Below are positions 55,301-63,838 of a DNA stretch of 64,000 nt, one piece after another. Where the stretch lies: contig CAWGXI010000002.1 in NCBI GenBank assembly GCA_963826515.1, forward strand, positions 310,001-374,000, in the 5' to 3' direction. Under the pieces are notes generated by a model. The model did no database searches and was not told the origin of the DNA. It saw only the letters and a list, made by a program, of their open reading frames with translations. The stretch's first letter is position 1. Each line of letters begins with the position of its first letter. The translations under genes were made by a program, and so were the position numbers. The DNA is from DATFVJ01 sp963826515 (GTDB lineage: Bacteria; Actinomycetota; Actinomycetes; Streptosporangiales; Streptosporangiaceae).

Positions 55301-55919
55301 CGCTGCCGACAGCCAGCACGTCACGTTGGCCGTCGTGCTGACCCTGGTCAAGTTCGTTCGGTTCGAGACCGGTTTCCCTGCGGCCGGCCCCGTCGATCGT
55401 GATGCCCGCCTCGATGACGACCCGCTGGTCCTCCCAGTCTCTGACCTTAGGACCGAGGACAGCGCTGCCGCGGGAAGCGCTGGCCGCATCGAGCAGGTAT
55501 CCGAGAGCTTCGCGATCGGGTGCGCAGTCGTCGTGCAGCAGCCAGATCCATTCGACGACCTCACCGGCGCTTCGCTGTCCCGGGGGCACCGGTGTGTGGG
55601 CGGCGCGGTGCCGCAATGCCTGGTTGATTGCGGCACCGAATCCAGTGCCGCGATCCGCGCCGAACACCGAGCCCTTGCCGAACACCTTGGTAAGCAGCGT
55701 GCCGCTGCGGTCCCTGCTGCCGGTGTCGACGGCGACGACGCGGTCAACAGGGCGCGTCTGCTCGCGCACCGCACTGGCGACATCGGGAAGCCAGCGGGCG
55801 CCGTCATGCGCGACGATGACGGCGGTAACGACGTGCTGGGCGTTCGAATCGTTGGGCGACACGGGTCCGCTCGCTCGTGGAGGGATTGGCCGCCGATCGT
55901 GCCTGGTGGGGCTCGGCAC
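52341..55919 (-). CDS. Large membrane glycosyltransferase (GT2 domain plus polytopic part)
   Basis: 1,192 residues. The first 300 form a GT2 domain: TAVIVAHDGARWLPDVASAV, the DDCAPD Asp cluster (LLHDDCAPDREALGYLL), the acceptor part RLFRDDIDFCWRVIAAGYRV. Then about a dozen TM helices, an extracytoplasmic beta-rich domain at about 860-1050 (PVSLTGSFALWQVTDVAARV, LAEPADARWHASLNGRPL), a final TM and a Pro/Ala/Arg tail with tandem GPAPP/PGPA units. Probably adds a sugar to a cell-envelope polymer, using precursors from the manB operon. The donor and acceptor are unknown. Confidence 0.85.
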   Translation of the reverse strand: MPSPTRHDRRPIPPRASGPVSPNDSNAQHVVTAVIVAHDGARWLPDVASAVREQTRPVDRVVAVDTGSRDRSGTLLTKVFGKGSVFGADRGTGFGAAINQALRHRAAHTPVPPGQRSAGEVVEWIWLLHDDCAPDREALGYLLDAASASRGSAVLGPKVRDWEDQRVVIEAGITIDGAGRRETGLEPNELDQGQHDGQRDVLAVGSAGMLIRRDVWDRVGGFDPSFRLFRDDIDFCWRVIAAGYRVKLVTDAVVHHVEASARRYRPISAASGERPGRPHHLDRRNALLVLFANLPAAPMLTAIGRNIVGSLLRTIILLASKQPSAAWDEITALASVLAHPFQLLQARRQRAPGRRRAYPIVRSFIAKGRTVGRITEIIGTALAGPQPAMHSLAGASAEEDEEETLLTDSGLAQRLMSNPGVLTVLGLTLVALVAERSLLRGGWLGGGALVPVSGGSANLWREYLAGYHDVGLGTAGNAPPYVAVLALLSTLLGGKPWLAVDVLLLGCVPLAGSTAYLAARRITVHTSARIWAACTYALLPVATGAIAAGRIGTAVAFVLVPVIGILVGRMLTTPGRRGRQSAWAAGLVVAVAAAFVPLVWAVSLVGAVAAVLAFGRSRRRVAIHCGIVALVPAALLAPWTFDLFMHPSLFLLEAGAAGRGLADPRLPAPSLFLLSPGGPGLPPVWVTAGLALAGLLAVLLNRRHVLVAAGWAIALAGLVTAIAVSRIKVASPAGGPVVPGWPGVALALTAGGVLLAAITVAESWPGLLRAGGLHRMGGAAIALAACTAPALVAGIWVVSGVRGPLTGTRSSVLPAFVTASATGGLRLRTLELRSGPGTLRYTVLRNADPLIGAPELAQPVAARRILDSVVAGLATGSGADLGDDGHTLSQFAIGYVLLPAPMNQVLVRVLDGTPGLRPVSLTGSFALWQVTDVAARVRVVGPDGTVFPVRSGRVDVKGAPVPSAGGTLVLAEPADARWHASLNGRPLTPLASPVDGWAQGFNLPAGGGRVDISRSMLTRQVILALEAVAVAVAVALALPSARVQSMAEQEEQPVAGDDAGRRHSRRKPARARRSRRTRGVSRGRPAMSDRPARNRAAERVPSGTAGPRGTGGGSGADSGPSVATRPGGRARPGAHAAQQDVPPGARAAGRPAPAPPGPAPPGPARAGPRSPAPPGAAQAPRGLGSEAAGWPG

Positions 55920-56025
55920 GTCGGGTGGTAAGCGTGAACAATACGCGAATGCGGGCCCGCACGAGGTGGGACCTGAAGGACAGGTCGGGTATACGGCGAA
56001 GGTGCTCTGGTCCCTGCCGCGGCGG

Positions 56026-56307
56026 CTAGCCGGCCTGCCTCTTCAGACGGCGCCGCTCGCGTTCGGAGAGCCCGCCCCAGATACCGAACCGCTCATCGTG
56101 CGAGAGCGCGTACTCAAGACACTCGGCCCGGACGTCGCAGGCACGGCATACCTTCTTAGCTTCCCTTGTCGACCCGCCCTTCTCCGGAAAGAAAGCTTCC
56201 GGATCGGTCTGCGCGCACAGCGCGCGCTCCTGCCAGCCAAGATCCTCGACTTCATCCACGCCGTTGCCGAATGAGCCGTGCGCCAGCGGGATGATCACCT
56301 CGCTCAA
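56026..56307 (-). CDS. whiB: WhiB-family iron-sulfur regulator (WhiB/WhiB2 type)
   Basis: 93 residues from the TTG at 56307 (GGAGG 7 bases upstream), preferred over the first TTG at 56340. Four Cys bind a [4Fe-4S] cluster: ALCAQTDPEAFFPEKGGSTR, KKVCRACDVRAECLEYALS (C31, C54, C57, C63), then the GIWGG turn and a basic C-terminus RERRRLKRQ. The PEAFFPEKGG signature matches WhiB of Streptomyces and WhiB2 of mycobacteria, needed for septation/differentiation. Confidence 0.93.
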   Translation of the reverse strand: MSEVIIPLAHGSFGNGVDEVEDLGWQERALCAQTDPEAFFPEKGGSTREAKKVCRACDVRAECLEYALSHDERFGIWGGLSERERRRLKRQAG

Positions 56308-56637
56308 AAGCGCACCTCCTACCCCTGTCGGAGCCCCCAAGGCTCGCGCCTGTCTCCCCTAGAGACGCGAACCACATTGATGGAATTACACGCGCGTGTC
56401 TTGCTCGAAGTCAAGCGTGATCGGTGGTATTGGCAGCGGTCTTGTCCGCGATCATGCAAAAAGTCTGTCGGCCGATCCTGGGATCCCAGGGTGCGTCACG
56501 CGGTTCATCCAGCTCGCAATGCCCACCGCGAACAGTCTTAACGGCTTACGCGGAGCAGCCCGATCTCTCGGCGGCGCGACATCATCGCGGAGGATCCGCC
56601 GGAAAGGTCAGGCCGCGTGCGTGTCGCCTTCCCCGCC
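56308..56637. promoter_or_regulatory. whiB leader/promoter region with palindromes
   Basis: No gene. Two perfect palindromes: ACACGCGCGTGT (56388-56399), 81 bp upstream of the whiB start, and CCTGGGATCCCAGG (56477-56490). Either could be a regulator site; the region also contains the 3' end of the neighbouring convergent unit. Confidence 0.4.
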
Positions 56638-58107
56638 TCACCGGTGGCGCGAATCGCCGTTCTTGACGCCGCGGTTTGGCTGACCGTCATCGGACGAGCG
56701 TTGCTCCGCAGGCTGGGGCGGATGCTGCCGGTAATACTGCTCGTAGGTGTCAGTGCTGGGCTGGTAGGCGTCAGCACCGGGCGACTGGTAGGCGTCGGTG
56801 CCCGGTGGCTGGTAGCCGTCAGCGCCCAGGTGAGCCTGCTGGCCGTAGCCCTGCTGGCCGTAGCCCTGCTGGCCGTAGCCCTGCTGGCCGTAGCCCTGCT
56901 GGCCGTAATCCTGCTGGCCGTAGCCCTGCTGGCCGTAATCCTGCTGGCCGTAGCCCTGCTGGCCGTAGCCCTGCTGGCCGTAGCCCTGCTGGCCGTAGCC
57001 CTGCTGGCCGTAATCCTGCTGGCCGTAATCCTGCTGGCCGTAGCCCTGCTGGCCGTAATCCTGCTGGCCGTAGCCCTGCTGGCCCGGCTGGCCGTGATCC
57101 TGCTGGCCCGGCTGGCCGTGATCCTGCTGGCCCGGCTGGCCGTAATCCTGCTGGCCCGGCTGGCCGTAATCCTGCTGGCCGTAAGCCTGACCGTGCTGGG
57201 CCTGGTCGCCCGGCAGGTCGTAGGGTGCGTATCCCTGACCATCGGACTGCTGCTGGCGATAGCCCGTGTCGTAACCCTGCCCGTACGACTGCTGCGAGTA
57301 GCCAGCCGGTTCGGCCTGCTGCCCAGCCGGCGGTCCCGATGCCTGCTGCCCGTAGGACCCGTAGGGCTGCTGGCCGTATCCGCCGCCCTGCTGGCCCTGC
57401 TGGTCGTACTGATGGCCAGAACCTGCGCCGTATGGCTGGCCCGCTACCTTCTGATATTGGGTCGTCTGCGCCCCAGGCCATTCAGCCGCGGACCGCTCAG
57501 CCGCGGACCGCTCAGCCGCGGACCGCTCAGCCGCGGACCGCTCAGCCGCGGCCGAGCGGTCCGGGCCTGAACGGCCCGGGGACAGGGCACGCCGACGCGC
57601 GGCCGTCTGCTGGCGAGCCGCCTGCAGTTCACTGGACCGCAGCGTGACCACGGTAAAAAACAAGCCAGCCGTCGCGGCCATGACTCCGACGGCACCGTCG
57701 AAGAAGAAACCTAGCTTCGCAGCGCCGCTGACCTGGATGCCAAGTGCCATCAGCCAGGTGAGCACGCCGAACAGCAGCGCGATCCCCTGCAGGACCACCG
57801 CGAACAGAGTGATCCTCCGCGCGTGCCGCACCTGATCACCAAACTGAGTGGCCAGTGCCACGGCTGCGACGGCCATCGCGGTGAGCGAGATAGACGTCAG
57901 GGCGTGGGAGGCGACGACCGCACGATCGGCGAAGGTTGGTCCTGCCGCACCGCCTCCGGTCAGCGCGATCAGTGTGCCCGCGTTCGCCGCAGCGGCCCAG
58001 CCATTGCTGAGCATGGCCATAAGGCCGAGGAACACGCTGATCGCGACGCCGCAGAGCAGCAGCCACGCCGCGGGTTGCCTGACTCGCCTGGTTTCGTCCC
58101 TGATCAC
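56638..58107 (-). CDS. Four-helix membrane protein with a long GYGQQ-repeat tail
   Basis: Start: GTG 58107 (MIRDETRRVRQPAAWLLLCG) with AGGGGG 5 bases upstream; ATG 58128 is the alternative. About four TM helices follow in the first 170 residues (WLLLCGVAISVFLGLMAML, AVVLQGIALLFGVLTWLMA). The rest (about 310 residues) is a disordered tail: five RSAAE repeats and then about 25 pentapeptides GYGQQ/DYGQQ plus PGQQ variants. Tyr/Gly/Gln composition resembles phase-separating low-complexity domains. Function unknown. Confidence 0.75.
   Translation of the reverse strand: MIRDETRRVRQPAAWLLLCGVAISVFLGLMAMLSNGWAAAANAGTLIALTGGGAAGPTFADRAVVASHALTSISLTAMAVAAVALATQFGDQVRHARRITLFAVVLQGIALLFGVLTWLMALGIQVSGAAKLGFFFDGAVGVMAATAGLFFTVVTLRSSELQAARQQTAARRRALSPGRSGPDRSAAAERSAAERSAAERSAAERSAAEWPGAQTTQYQKVAGQPYGAGSGHQYDQQGQQGGGYGQQPYGSYGQQASGPPAGQQAEPAGYSQQSYGQGYDTGYRQQQSDGQGYAPYDLPGDQAQHGQAYGQQDYGQPGQQDYGQPGQQDHGQPGQQDHGQPGQQGYGQQDYGQQGYGQQDYGQQDYGQQGYGQQGYGQQGYGQQGYGQQDYGQQGYGQQDYGQQGYGQQGYGQQGYGQQGYGQQAHLGADGYQPPGTDAYQSPGADAYQPSTDTYEQYYRQHPPQPAEQRSSDDGQPNRGVKNGDSRHR
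56826..57190. repeat. 15-bp tandem repeat, about 24 units (GYGQQ)
   Basis: Units of CTGCTGGCCGTAGCC or CTGCTGGCCGTAATC, in frame; variants include GGCCCGGCTGG (PGQQ). The longest short-unit array of the window. Confidence 0.93.
57481..57549. repeat. 15-bp tandem repeat (RSAAE)
   Basis: Four to five nearly identical units of CCGCGGACCGCTCAG, in frame, between the membrane part and the GYGQQ tail. Confidence 0.88.
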
Positions 58108-58420
58108 AACGACCCCCTGCGGTTTCATGTCGGAGGGAAGCCTCCCACATACTCGCCACCGCGTCAGCCTGTGGCGCAAGGCGGCATCGTCGCGCCAGCC
58201 CTCATGCCCCGGGGGCGTCGTCCGGCCAAACCCATGCATCAGGGGGCGAAATCCGCGATCCCGGTGTACCTGCGGGGACCGGGATCGCGCGCCGTATCCA
58301 GCAGCGTGGTGCGGCGTGTACCTGGACAGACCCGCGCGGCGGGCGGTGGCAACGCACGCAGCCACGCCAGCCGGTGCCCGCCTGAACGAGTCCGCCGACG
58401 CGGCTGGGACACTTGTGCCC
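58108..58420. other. Divergent intergenic region upstream of cofD
   Basis: 313 bp between the GYGQQ protein (minus) and cofD (plus). I see no gene and no clear hairpin; plus-strand open frames here have no credible start or composition. It must hold the cofD promoter. Confidence 0.5.
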
Positions 58421-58836
58421 ATGCGGATAGTAGTACCGGCCGGCGGCGTCGGTGCGGCACGTTTCCTTCGCGGCCTCAAGGCAGCCGTCCCAGCTGCCCA
58501 GATCACCGTCATCGGCAACACCGGAGACGACATCACCCTGTTCGGGCTGCGGATCTGCCCGGACCTCGACACCGTCATGTACACGCTCGGCGGAGGTATC
58601 GATTCCGAGCAGGGGTGGGGCAGGTCGGCCGAGACCTTCTCGGTCCGCGAGGAACTCACCGCCTACCAGGCGCAGCCACTCTGGTTCACCCTTGGCGACC
58701 GCGACTTCGCCACCCATATCTTGCGGACTCAGCTGCTCGGCTCGGGCAAGCCGCTCTCCGCGGTGACCGCGGCCCTGTGCGAGCGGTGGCAGCCTGGCGT
58801 GACCCTCCTGCCGATGACCGATGACCGCGTGGAAAC

Positions 58837-58909
58837 CCATGTCGTGATCGAGGAACATGTCGTGATCGAGGAACATGTCGAGATCGAGGAACATGTCGAG
58901 ATCGAGGAA
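58837..58909. repeat. 18-bp tandem repeat in cofD
   Basis: Four units of ATGTCGTGATCGAGGAAC type (VVIEEH, VEIEEH), in frame with the N-terminal half. Confidence 0.9.
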
Positions 58910-58974
58910 ACTGACGCGCGGCCGCCCGATCCGCCGGGCCACGCAGGCCGACGAGACCAGCCGGCCGAACGTGG

Positions 58975-59085
58975 CGAGCGTGGCGACCCGGCCCAGCCCG
59001 GCCAGCCAGGCCCAGCCCGGCCAGCCGGCCCAGCCCGGCCAGCCAGCCCAGCGTGACCAGCCAGCCCAGCGTGACCAGCATTTCC
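58975..59085. repeat. 9- to 18-bp repeat array where the cofD frame changes
   Basis: GGCCAGCCCAGCCC-type units and two CCAGCCCAGCGTGA units. The total length is not compatible with one frame across it. Confidence 0.85.
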
Positions 59086-59599
59086 GGCGTGTGATCCATT
59101 TCCAGGAATGGTGGGTACGCCACGGTGCGCGAATCCCCGCCGCTGAGATCGTCGCGACGGGCGCGGCCGACGCCATCCCGGCACCCGGCGTGCTAGATGC
59201 GATCGCATCCGCCGATGTCGTGCTGCTGCCGCCGTCCAACCCGGTCGTGAGTATCGGCACGATCCTGCGGGTACCTGGCATCCGGGACGCGCTCGAGCGC
59301 AAGACCGTCGTCGGCGTCTCGCCGATCATCGGCGGCGCGCCAGTGCGCGGAATGGCCGACAGCTGCCTCGCCGCGATCGGCGTGCCGGCCAGCGCCGCTT
59401 CCGTCGCGGCCTGGTACGGCGACGGGCTGCTGAACGGATGGCTTGTCGATGACGCGGACAAGGCGGCCGCAGACGATCCGGAACTCGCGGGGATCGCCGT
59501 CCGGGCTCGCCCGCTCTACATGCACGATCTGCCGGCCACTAGCCAGATCGCCATAGAGTGTCTCGATCTCGCTGCCACGCTTGGCGCCGGGTCGTCGCC

Positions 59600-60958
59600 G
59601 TGACCGGCGACACGTCCGGCAACGCCGCCGGGGTGAGGCCGGGCGGCGCGCCCGCGCTCACCGTCACGGCCATCACCGGGCTGCCAGAAGTCGACGCGCG
59701 TGACGACCTTGCGGCGCTGATCGCGGAAGCCGCGCCTGATCTTCTGGATGGTGACATTCTGGCCGTCACCTCAAAGATCGTGAGCAAGGCCGAGGGCAGG
59801 GTGATGCGCGCCGCAGAGCGGTCTGTGGCCGCCGCCGCGAGGCTCCGGGATGCCGCGATAGAAAAGGAAACCGTGCGGGTCGTCGCGAGGCGCGGCGCGA
59901 CCCGGATCGTGCAGACCAGTCATGGTCTCGTGCTCGCCGCGGCGGGTGTGGACAATTCCAACAGCGAGGCAGGCAGCGTCGTGCTGCTGCCCGAGGATCC
60001 TGACGCCTCCGCGCGCGCGCTGCGCGCGTCGCTTGCCGACCGCCTCGGGGTGCGGCTCGGCGTCGTCATCACCGACACTCTGGGCCGTGCCTGGCGGGTC
60101 GGCCAGATCGACACCGCGATCGGCCTTGCGGGCGTGGCACCCGTACTCGACCACAGGGGGCAGGCCGACTCTCACGGCAACCAGCTCGAGGTCACCCTGC
60201 CCGCGGTGGCCGATGAGATCGCCGCGGCCGGGGACCTGGTCAAGGGCAAGTTCGGCAACACGCCGGTGGCTGTCGTGCGCGGCCTTGCGCATCTGGTCAC
60301 TGCGGCGGATGGTCCGGGTGCTGCCGCGCTCATCCGCCCGTCAGCTGAGGACATGTTCCCGCTCGGATCGCGCGAAGTGATCTTCGCGCGCCGGACAGTG
60401 CGGGACTTCACCAGCGATCCGGTCGACGACGAGGCGGCGCGCCGCGCCGTGCTCGCGGCGTTCGCCGCTCCCGCTCCGCACCATTCGGTGCCGTGGCGGT
60501 TTGCCATCGCATCCTCCGCTCAGGCGCGTTCAGGACTGCTCGACGCCATGCGCGATGCGTGGGTTGCCGACCTGCGCGGCGACGGCTTCACCGAGGATCA
60601 GATCAAGCGCAGGATCGCGCGCGGTGAGCCGCTGCGCCGCGCTCCGCTGCTCATCGTGCCTTGCCTGGTCGCCGACGCGGCACACACCTATCCGGACCAG
60701 CGGAGGCAGCGCGCAGAACGGGAGATGTTCCTGGTGTCGATGGGCGCGGGGGTGCAGAACCTGCTTGTCGCGCTCGCGGTCGAGGGACTCGGCTCATGCT
60801 GGGTGTCGAGCAGCATGTTCTGCCCGGAGGTCGCCCGCAAGGCGCTCGGCCTGCCCCACGACTGGGAGCCGATGGGCGTCGTCGGCGTCGGTCATCCGGC
60901 TGCGGCCCCCCCGCCGCGCCCGGATCGCGACGTCGAAGCGTTCATCATCCGCCGCTGA
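59600..60958 (+). CDS. fbiB: Bifunctional F420-0:gamma-glutamyl ligase/FMN-dependent dehydrogenase FbiB
   Basis: About 452 residues from the GTG at 59600, which overlaps the cofD stop. N-terminal CofE-type ligase domain: DLLDGDILAVTSKIVSKAEG, HGLVLAAAGVDNSN, GVVITDTLGRAWRVGQIDTA, and FGNTPVAVVRGLAHLV. C-terminal nitroreductase-like domain (ARRTVRDFTSDPVDDEAARR, GAGVQNLLVALAVEGLGSCW) of the two-domain actinobacterial FbiB. Adds glutamates to F420-0 and reduces dehydro-F420-0. Apparently intact, although its partner cofD is frame-split. Confidence 0.93.
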   Translation: MTGDTSGNAAGVRPGGAPALTVTAITGLPEVDARDDLAALIAEAAPDLLDGDILAVTSKIVSKAEGRVMRAAERSVAAAARLRDAAIEKETVRVVARRGATRIVQTSHGLVLAAAGVDNSNSEAGSVVLLPEDPDASARALRASLADRLGVRLGVVITDTLGRAWRVGQIDTAIGLAGVAPVLDHRGQADSHGNQLEVTLPAVADEIAAAGDLVKGKFGNTPVAVVRGLAHLVTAADGPGAAALIRPSAEDMFPLGSREVIFARRTVRDFTSDPVDDEAARRAVLAAFAAPAPHHSVPWRFAIASSAQARSGLLDAMRDAWVADLRGDGFTEDQIKRRIARGEPLRRAPLLIVPCLVADAAHTYPDQRRQRAEREMFLVSMGAGVQNLLVALAVEGLGSCWVSSSMFCPEVARKALGLPHDWEPMGVVGVGHPAAAPPPRPDRDVEAFIIRR

Positions 60959-61264
60959 CCGGGCCACTCGGACGCACGATGCGTCTGAGTGCACATCCAC
61001 GGCGAGCTGTGGAGATCGGCGTGACCGAAAAGCGGCACTCTGCTCGCACCCCCGCACCACAGCAAGCTCCACACCCCGGCGTCGGCGCCCGCCCCGGGCC
61101 AGCGGGCCGGGCAGGCCCCGCGCCGGGCAGGCAGGCTCCGGGCAGGCAGGCTCCGGGCAGGCAAGCGCCAGCCCCGCCAGCGCGCCGGGCAGGCCCAGCG
61201 CCGGGCAGGCCAGCGCGCCGGGCAAGCAGGCTCCGGGCAGGCAGGTGACAGAACCTGGAGCGGC
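60959..61264. other. Convergent intergenic region, repeat-rich
   Basis: 306 bp between fbiB and fbiC stops. The right two thirds (about 61100-61250) is a degenerate array of GGGCAGGCAGGCTCC-type units (10-15 bp). No gene; no clear simple hairpin, although the array itself could act as a terminator. Confidence 0.6.
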
Positions 61265-63838
61265 TCAGCCCGCGACCACGGGGAGCTTTTGGCGGACCGC
61301 GTCGCAGACTCCGTCGCTCACCCGCGCGGCGGCAACACGGTCCGGTGGCACGTCCCCGTACATCGTGGTGCGCTGCCGCACCTCCCGGCCGAGCGGCGCC
61401 ACCATCGAGGTGAGGTCGCTGATGGTCTTGAACGAGCCATTGGCGGAGCCCGCCATCCGGCTGATCGTCTCTTCCATCAGCGTGCCACCCAGATCGTTGA
61501 CGCCGCCCCGAAGCACGTCGCGGCACAGGTCATCACCGAGCTTCACCCACGAGCACTGGATGTTCGCGATCGCCCCATGCAGCAGCAGCCGCGATACAGC
61601 GTGCACCGCGCGGTTCTCGCGCCTGGTCGGCCCGGGGCGGGCCAGGCCCGCCAGGTAGATCGGCGCGTTGGCGTGCACGAACGGCAGCAGAACGAACTCG
61701 CTGAACCCGCCGGTCCGCTCCTGGATGCCGCGGATCACCCGCAGGTGCCCCACCCAGTGCGCGGGATTGTCTACGTGGCCGTACATCATGGTCGAGCTTG
61801 TCCGGATGCCAAGCTCGTGCGCCGTCGTGATGACTTCGATCCAGGTGGAGGCGGGCAGCTTGCCCTTCGTCAGCACCCAGCGCACGTCGTCGTCCAGAAT
61901 CTCGGCCGCGGTACCTGGAAGCGAGCCGACCCCGGCTTCGCGCGCTCCCGTCAGCCACTCCCTGATGGACATACCGGTCCGCGACGCGCCGTTGACCACC
62001 TCCATCGGTGAGAACGCATGCACGTGCATGTCCGGGCAACGCCGCTTCACCTCGGCCGCGATGTCGAAGTACGCGGTTCCGGGCAGATCAGGATGGATGC
62101 CGCCCTGCATGCACACCTCAGTCGCGCCTGCCGCCCACGCCTCGACGGCCCGGTCGCCCACCTGCTCCAGCGACAGCGTGTAGGCATCGGCGTCGGTACG
62201 GCGCTGCGCGAACGCGCAGAACCTGCAGCCCGTGTAGCAGACGTTGGTGAAATTGATGTTCCGGTTCACGACGTAGGTCACCGGATTGCCTGCCACGTCG
62301 CGCCGGACGTCATCAGCTAGTTTCGCGAGCGCTTCGAGTTCAGCGCCATCCGCGTCGAGCAGCGCAAGCGCTTGCGCGTCGGTGAGGCCAGACGGGTCCG
62401 TTTCAGCGTGCCTGAGCGCGGCAACCACGTCAGCATCCATACGGCCGCGCGGGCTGGCCCCTGGCCTGATGCGGGCACCTATCTCCGCCCAGTCGCCATA
62501 GACCTCGCCAAAGTCGCTGCGGCGATCGTCGGTCCGGCCCGTTGTATCGACCGTAACGTGCAGATCGGTGCGGCCGCTGCCGCCCCAGCCGCCATCAGGT
62601 TCCTGCCACGGCAGGCCGCGCGGCATGGCGCCTGCCGCGGCGAGCCCGGTCGCCCGATCCGCCAATGCCGCGACATGGCCTGCCAGGCGCGGGTCGAGCC
62701 ACGGCTCCCCAAGGTAGCCTGGATAGACGGTCAGCCGCTCAGCGAGCGTGAATCCCGCGGCAGCCGTTAGGGATCCTAGGTCGTCGATCTGTGGCCAGGG
62801 GCGTTCCGGGTTGACATGGTCGGGGGTGAGCGGCGAGACACCTCCCCAGTCGTCGATCCCGGCCCGCAGGACCACGCCGTGCTGATCGTCGACCAGGTTC
62901 GGCGGCGCCTGCACACGCGCCTTCGGGCCGAGTACCAGGCGGGTGACCGCGATCGCCGCGGCCAGATCAGAAAGGCCTGCATCCGGCACATCCCGCATCC
63001 TGGTATCCGGTTTGGCGCGGAAGTTCTGCACGATCACTTCCTGGATGCCGCCGTACTCGCGGGAGATCCGCCGGATCGTGAAGATCGAATCGGCGCGCTC
63101 GGCCGCGGTCTCGCCGATGCCGATGAGGATGCCCGTGGTGAACGGCACGCTGCTGCGCCCCGCGTCCTCGAGCACCCGCACGCGGAGCGCGGGATCCTTG
63201 TCCGGGCTGCCGAAATGCGGACCGCCGCGCTCGGTGTAAAGGCGGGCGGCGGTGGTCTCGAGCATCATGCCCATGGATGGTGCGACCGGCTTCAGCCGCT
63301 GGAAGTCCTGCCAGCTCAGCACGCCGGGGTTCAGGTGCGGCAGCAACCCGGTCTCCTCGAGCACGCTGATGGCCATCGCCCGGAGGTAGGACAGCGTGTC
63401 GTCATAGCCGTGCGCGTCAAGCCACTCGCGTGCCTGCGGCCAGCGATCCTCCGGACGGTCGCCAAGGGTGAAGAGCGCCTCCTTGCAGCCGAGCGCGGCG
63501 CCCTGCCGCGCGATGTCGAGCACCTCGTCGGGGGAGAGGTAGGGACTCGGCAGGCGGTGCGGCACTGTGACGAAGGTGCAGTAGCCACAGCGGTCCCTGC
63601 AGAGCCGGGTGAGCGGGATGAAGACCTTGCGGGAGTAGGTGATCACGCGTTCGCGGCCCGCCGCCGCGAGGCCCGCGTCCCTGGTGCGGGACGCGTAAAC
63701 CAGCACTTGATCCAGGTCGCCGCCGCGGGCGTGCAGCAGTACCGTTGCCTCGGACTGGTCGAGCGGCTTGCCGTCCCTTGCCCGGGCGAGCGCCCTTCGC
63801 ATCGCAGTGGCAGTGGGGCGATCCTCAGAAAGGCCCAT
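61265..63838 (-). CDS. fbiC: FO synthase FbiC (CofG-CofH fusion)
   Basis: 857 residues. Two radical-SAM enzymes in one chain build the 7,8-didemethyl-8-hydroxy-5-deazariboflavin core of F420 from tyrosine and a flavin precursor. CofG half: CxxxCxxC at C80, C84, C87 (LCRDRCGYC). CofH half: C534, C538, C541 (VCYTGCRFC), with GATEVCMQGGIHPDLPGTAY. Full length for the actinobacterial fusion. AGGG lies 7 bases before the ATG. It faces fbiB, so it is a separate transcript. Confidence 0.95.
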   Translation of the reverse strand: MGLSEDRPTATAMRRALARARDGKPLDQSEATVLLHARGGDLDQVLVYASRTRDAGLAAAGRERVITYSRKVFIPLTRLCRDRCGYCTFVTVPHRLPSPYLSPDEVLDIARQGAALGCKEALFTLGDRPEDRWPQAREWLDAHGYDDTLSYLRAMAISVLEETGLLPHLNPGVLSWQDFQRLKPVAPSMGMMLETTAARLYTERGGPHFGSPDKDPALRVRVLEDAGRSSVPFTTGILIGIGETAAERADSIFTIRRISREYGGIQEVIVQNFRAKPDTRMRDVPDAGLSDLAAAIAVTRLVLGPKARVQAPPNLVDDQHGVVLRAGIDDWGGVSPLTPDHVNPERPWPQIDDLGSLTAAAGFTLAERLTVYPGYLGEPWLDPRLAGHVAALADRATGLAAAGAMPRGLPWQEPDGGWGGSGRTDLHVTVDTTGRTDDRRSDFGEVYGDWAEIGARIRPGASPRGRMDADVVAALRHAETDPSGLTDAQALALLDADGAELEALAKLADDVRRDVAGNPVTYVVNRNINFTNVCYTGCRFCAFAQRRTDADAYTLSLEQVGDRAVEAWAAGATEVCMQGGIHPDLPGTAYFDIAAEVKRRCPDMHVHAFSPMEVVNGASRTGMSIREWLTGAREAGVGSLPGTAAEILDDDVRWVLTKGKLPASTWIEVITTAHELGIRTSSTMMYGHVDNPAHWVGHLRVIRGIQERTGGFSEFVLLPFVHANAPIYLAGLARPGPTRRENRAVHAVSRLLLHGAIANIQCSWVKLGDDLCRDVLRGGVNDLGGTLMEETISRMAGSANGSFKTISDLTSMVAPLGREVRQRTTMYGDVPPDRVAAARVSDGVCDAVRQKLPVVAG

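Larger units (their letters stand above)
58421..59603 (+). pseudogene. cofD: 2-phospho-L-lactate transferase CofD/FbiA, expanded and frame-split by tandem repeats
   Basis: Transfers lactyl-phosphate to Fo in coenzyme F420 synthesis. N-terminal part intact (MRIVVPAGGVGAARFLRGL, VIGNTGDDITLFGLRICPDL, GWGRSAETFSVREELTAYQA) to TDDRVETHVVIEE. There an 18-bp unit (VVIEEH/VEIEEH, four copies) and then a GGCCAGCCC-type array of about 120 bp are inserted where other CofD have about 10 residues. The second half (VIHFQEWWVRHGARIP, VLLPPSNPVVSIGTILRVPG, GVSPIIGGAPVRGMADSCLA) is complete but in another frame. As read, the protein is split unless slippage or another repeat count restores it. The stop overlaps the fbiB GTG (GTGA). 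Confidence 0.8.

Noticed and set aside
56819..57570. Several long open frames on both strands in the GYGQQ array
   Set aside because: All are products of a 15-bp repeat open in every frame; only one frame continues into the membrane domain.
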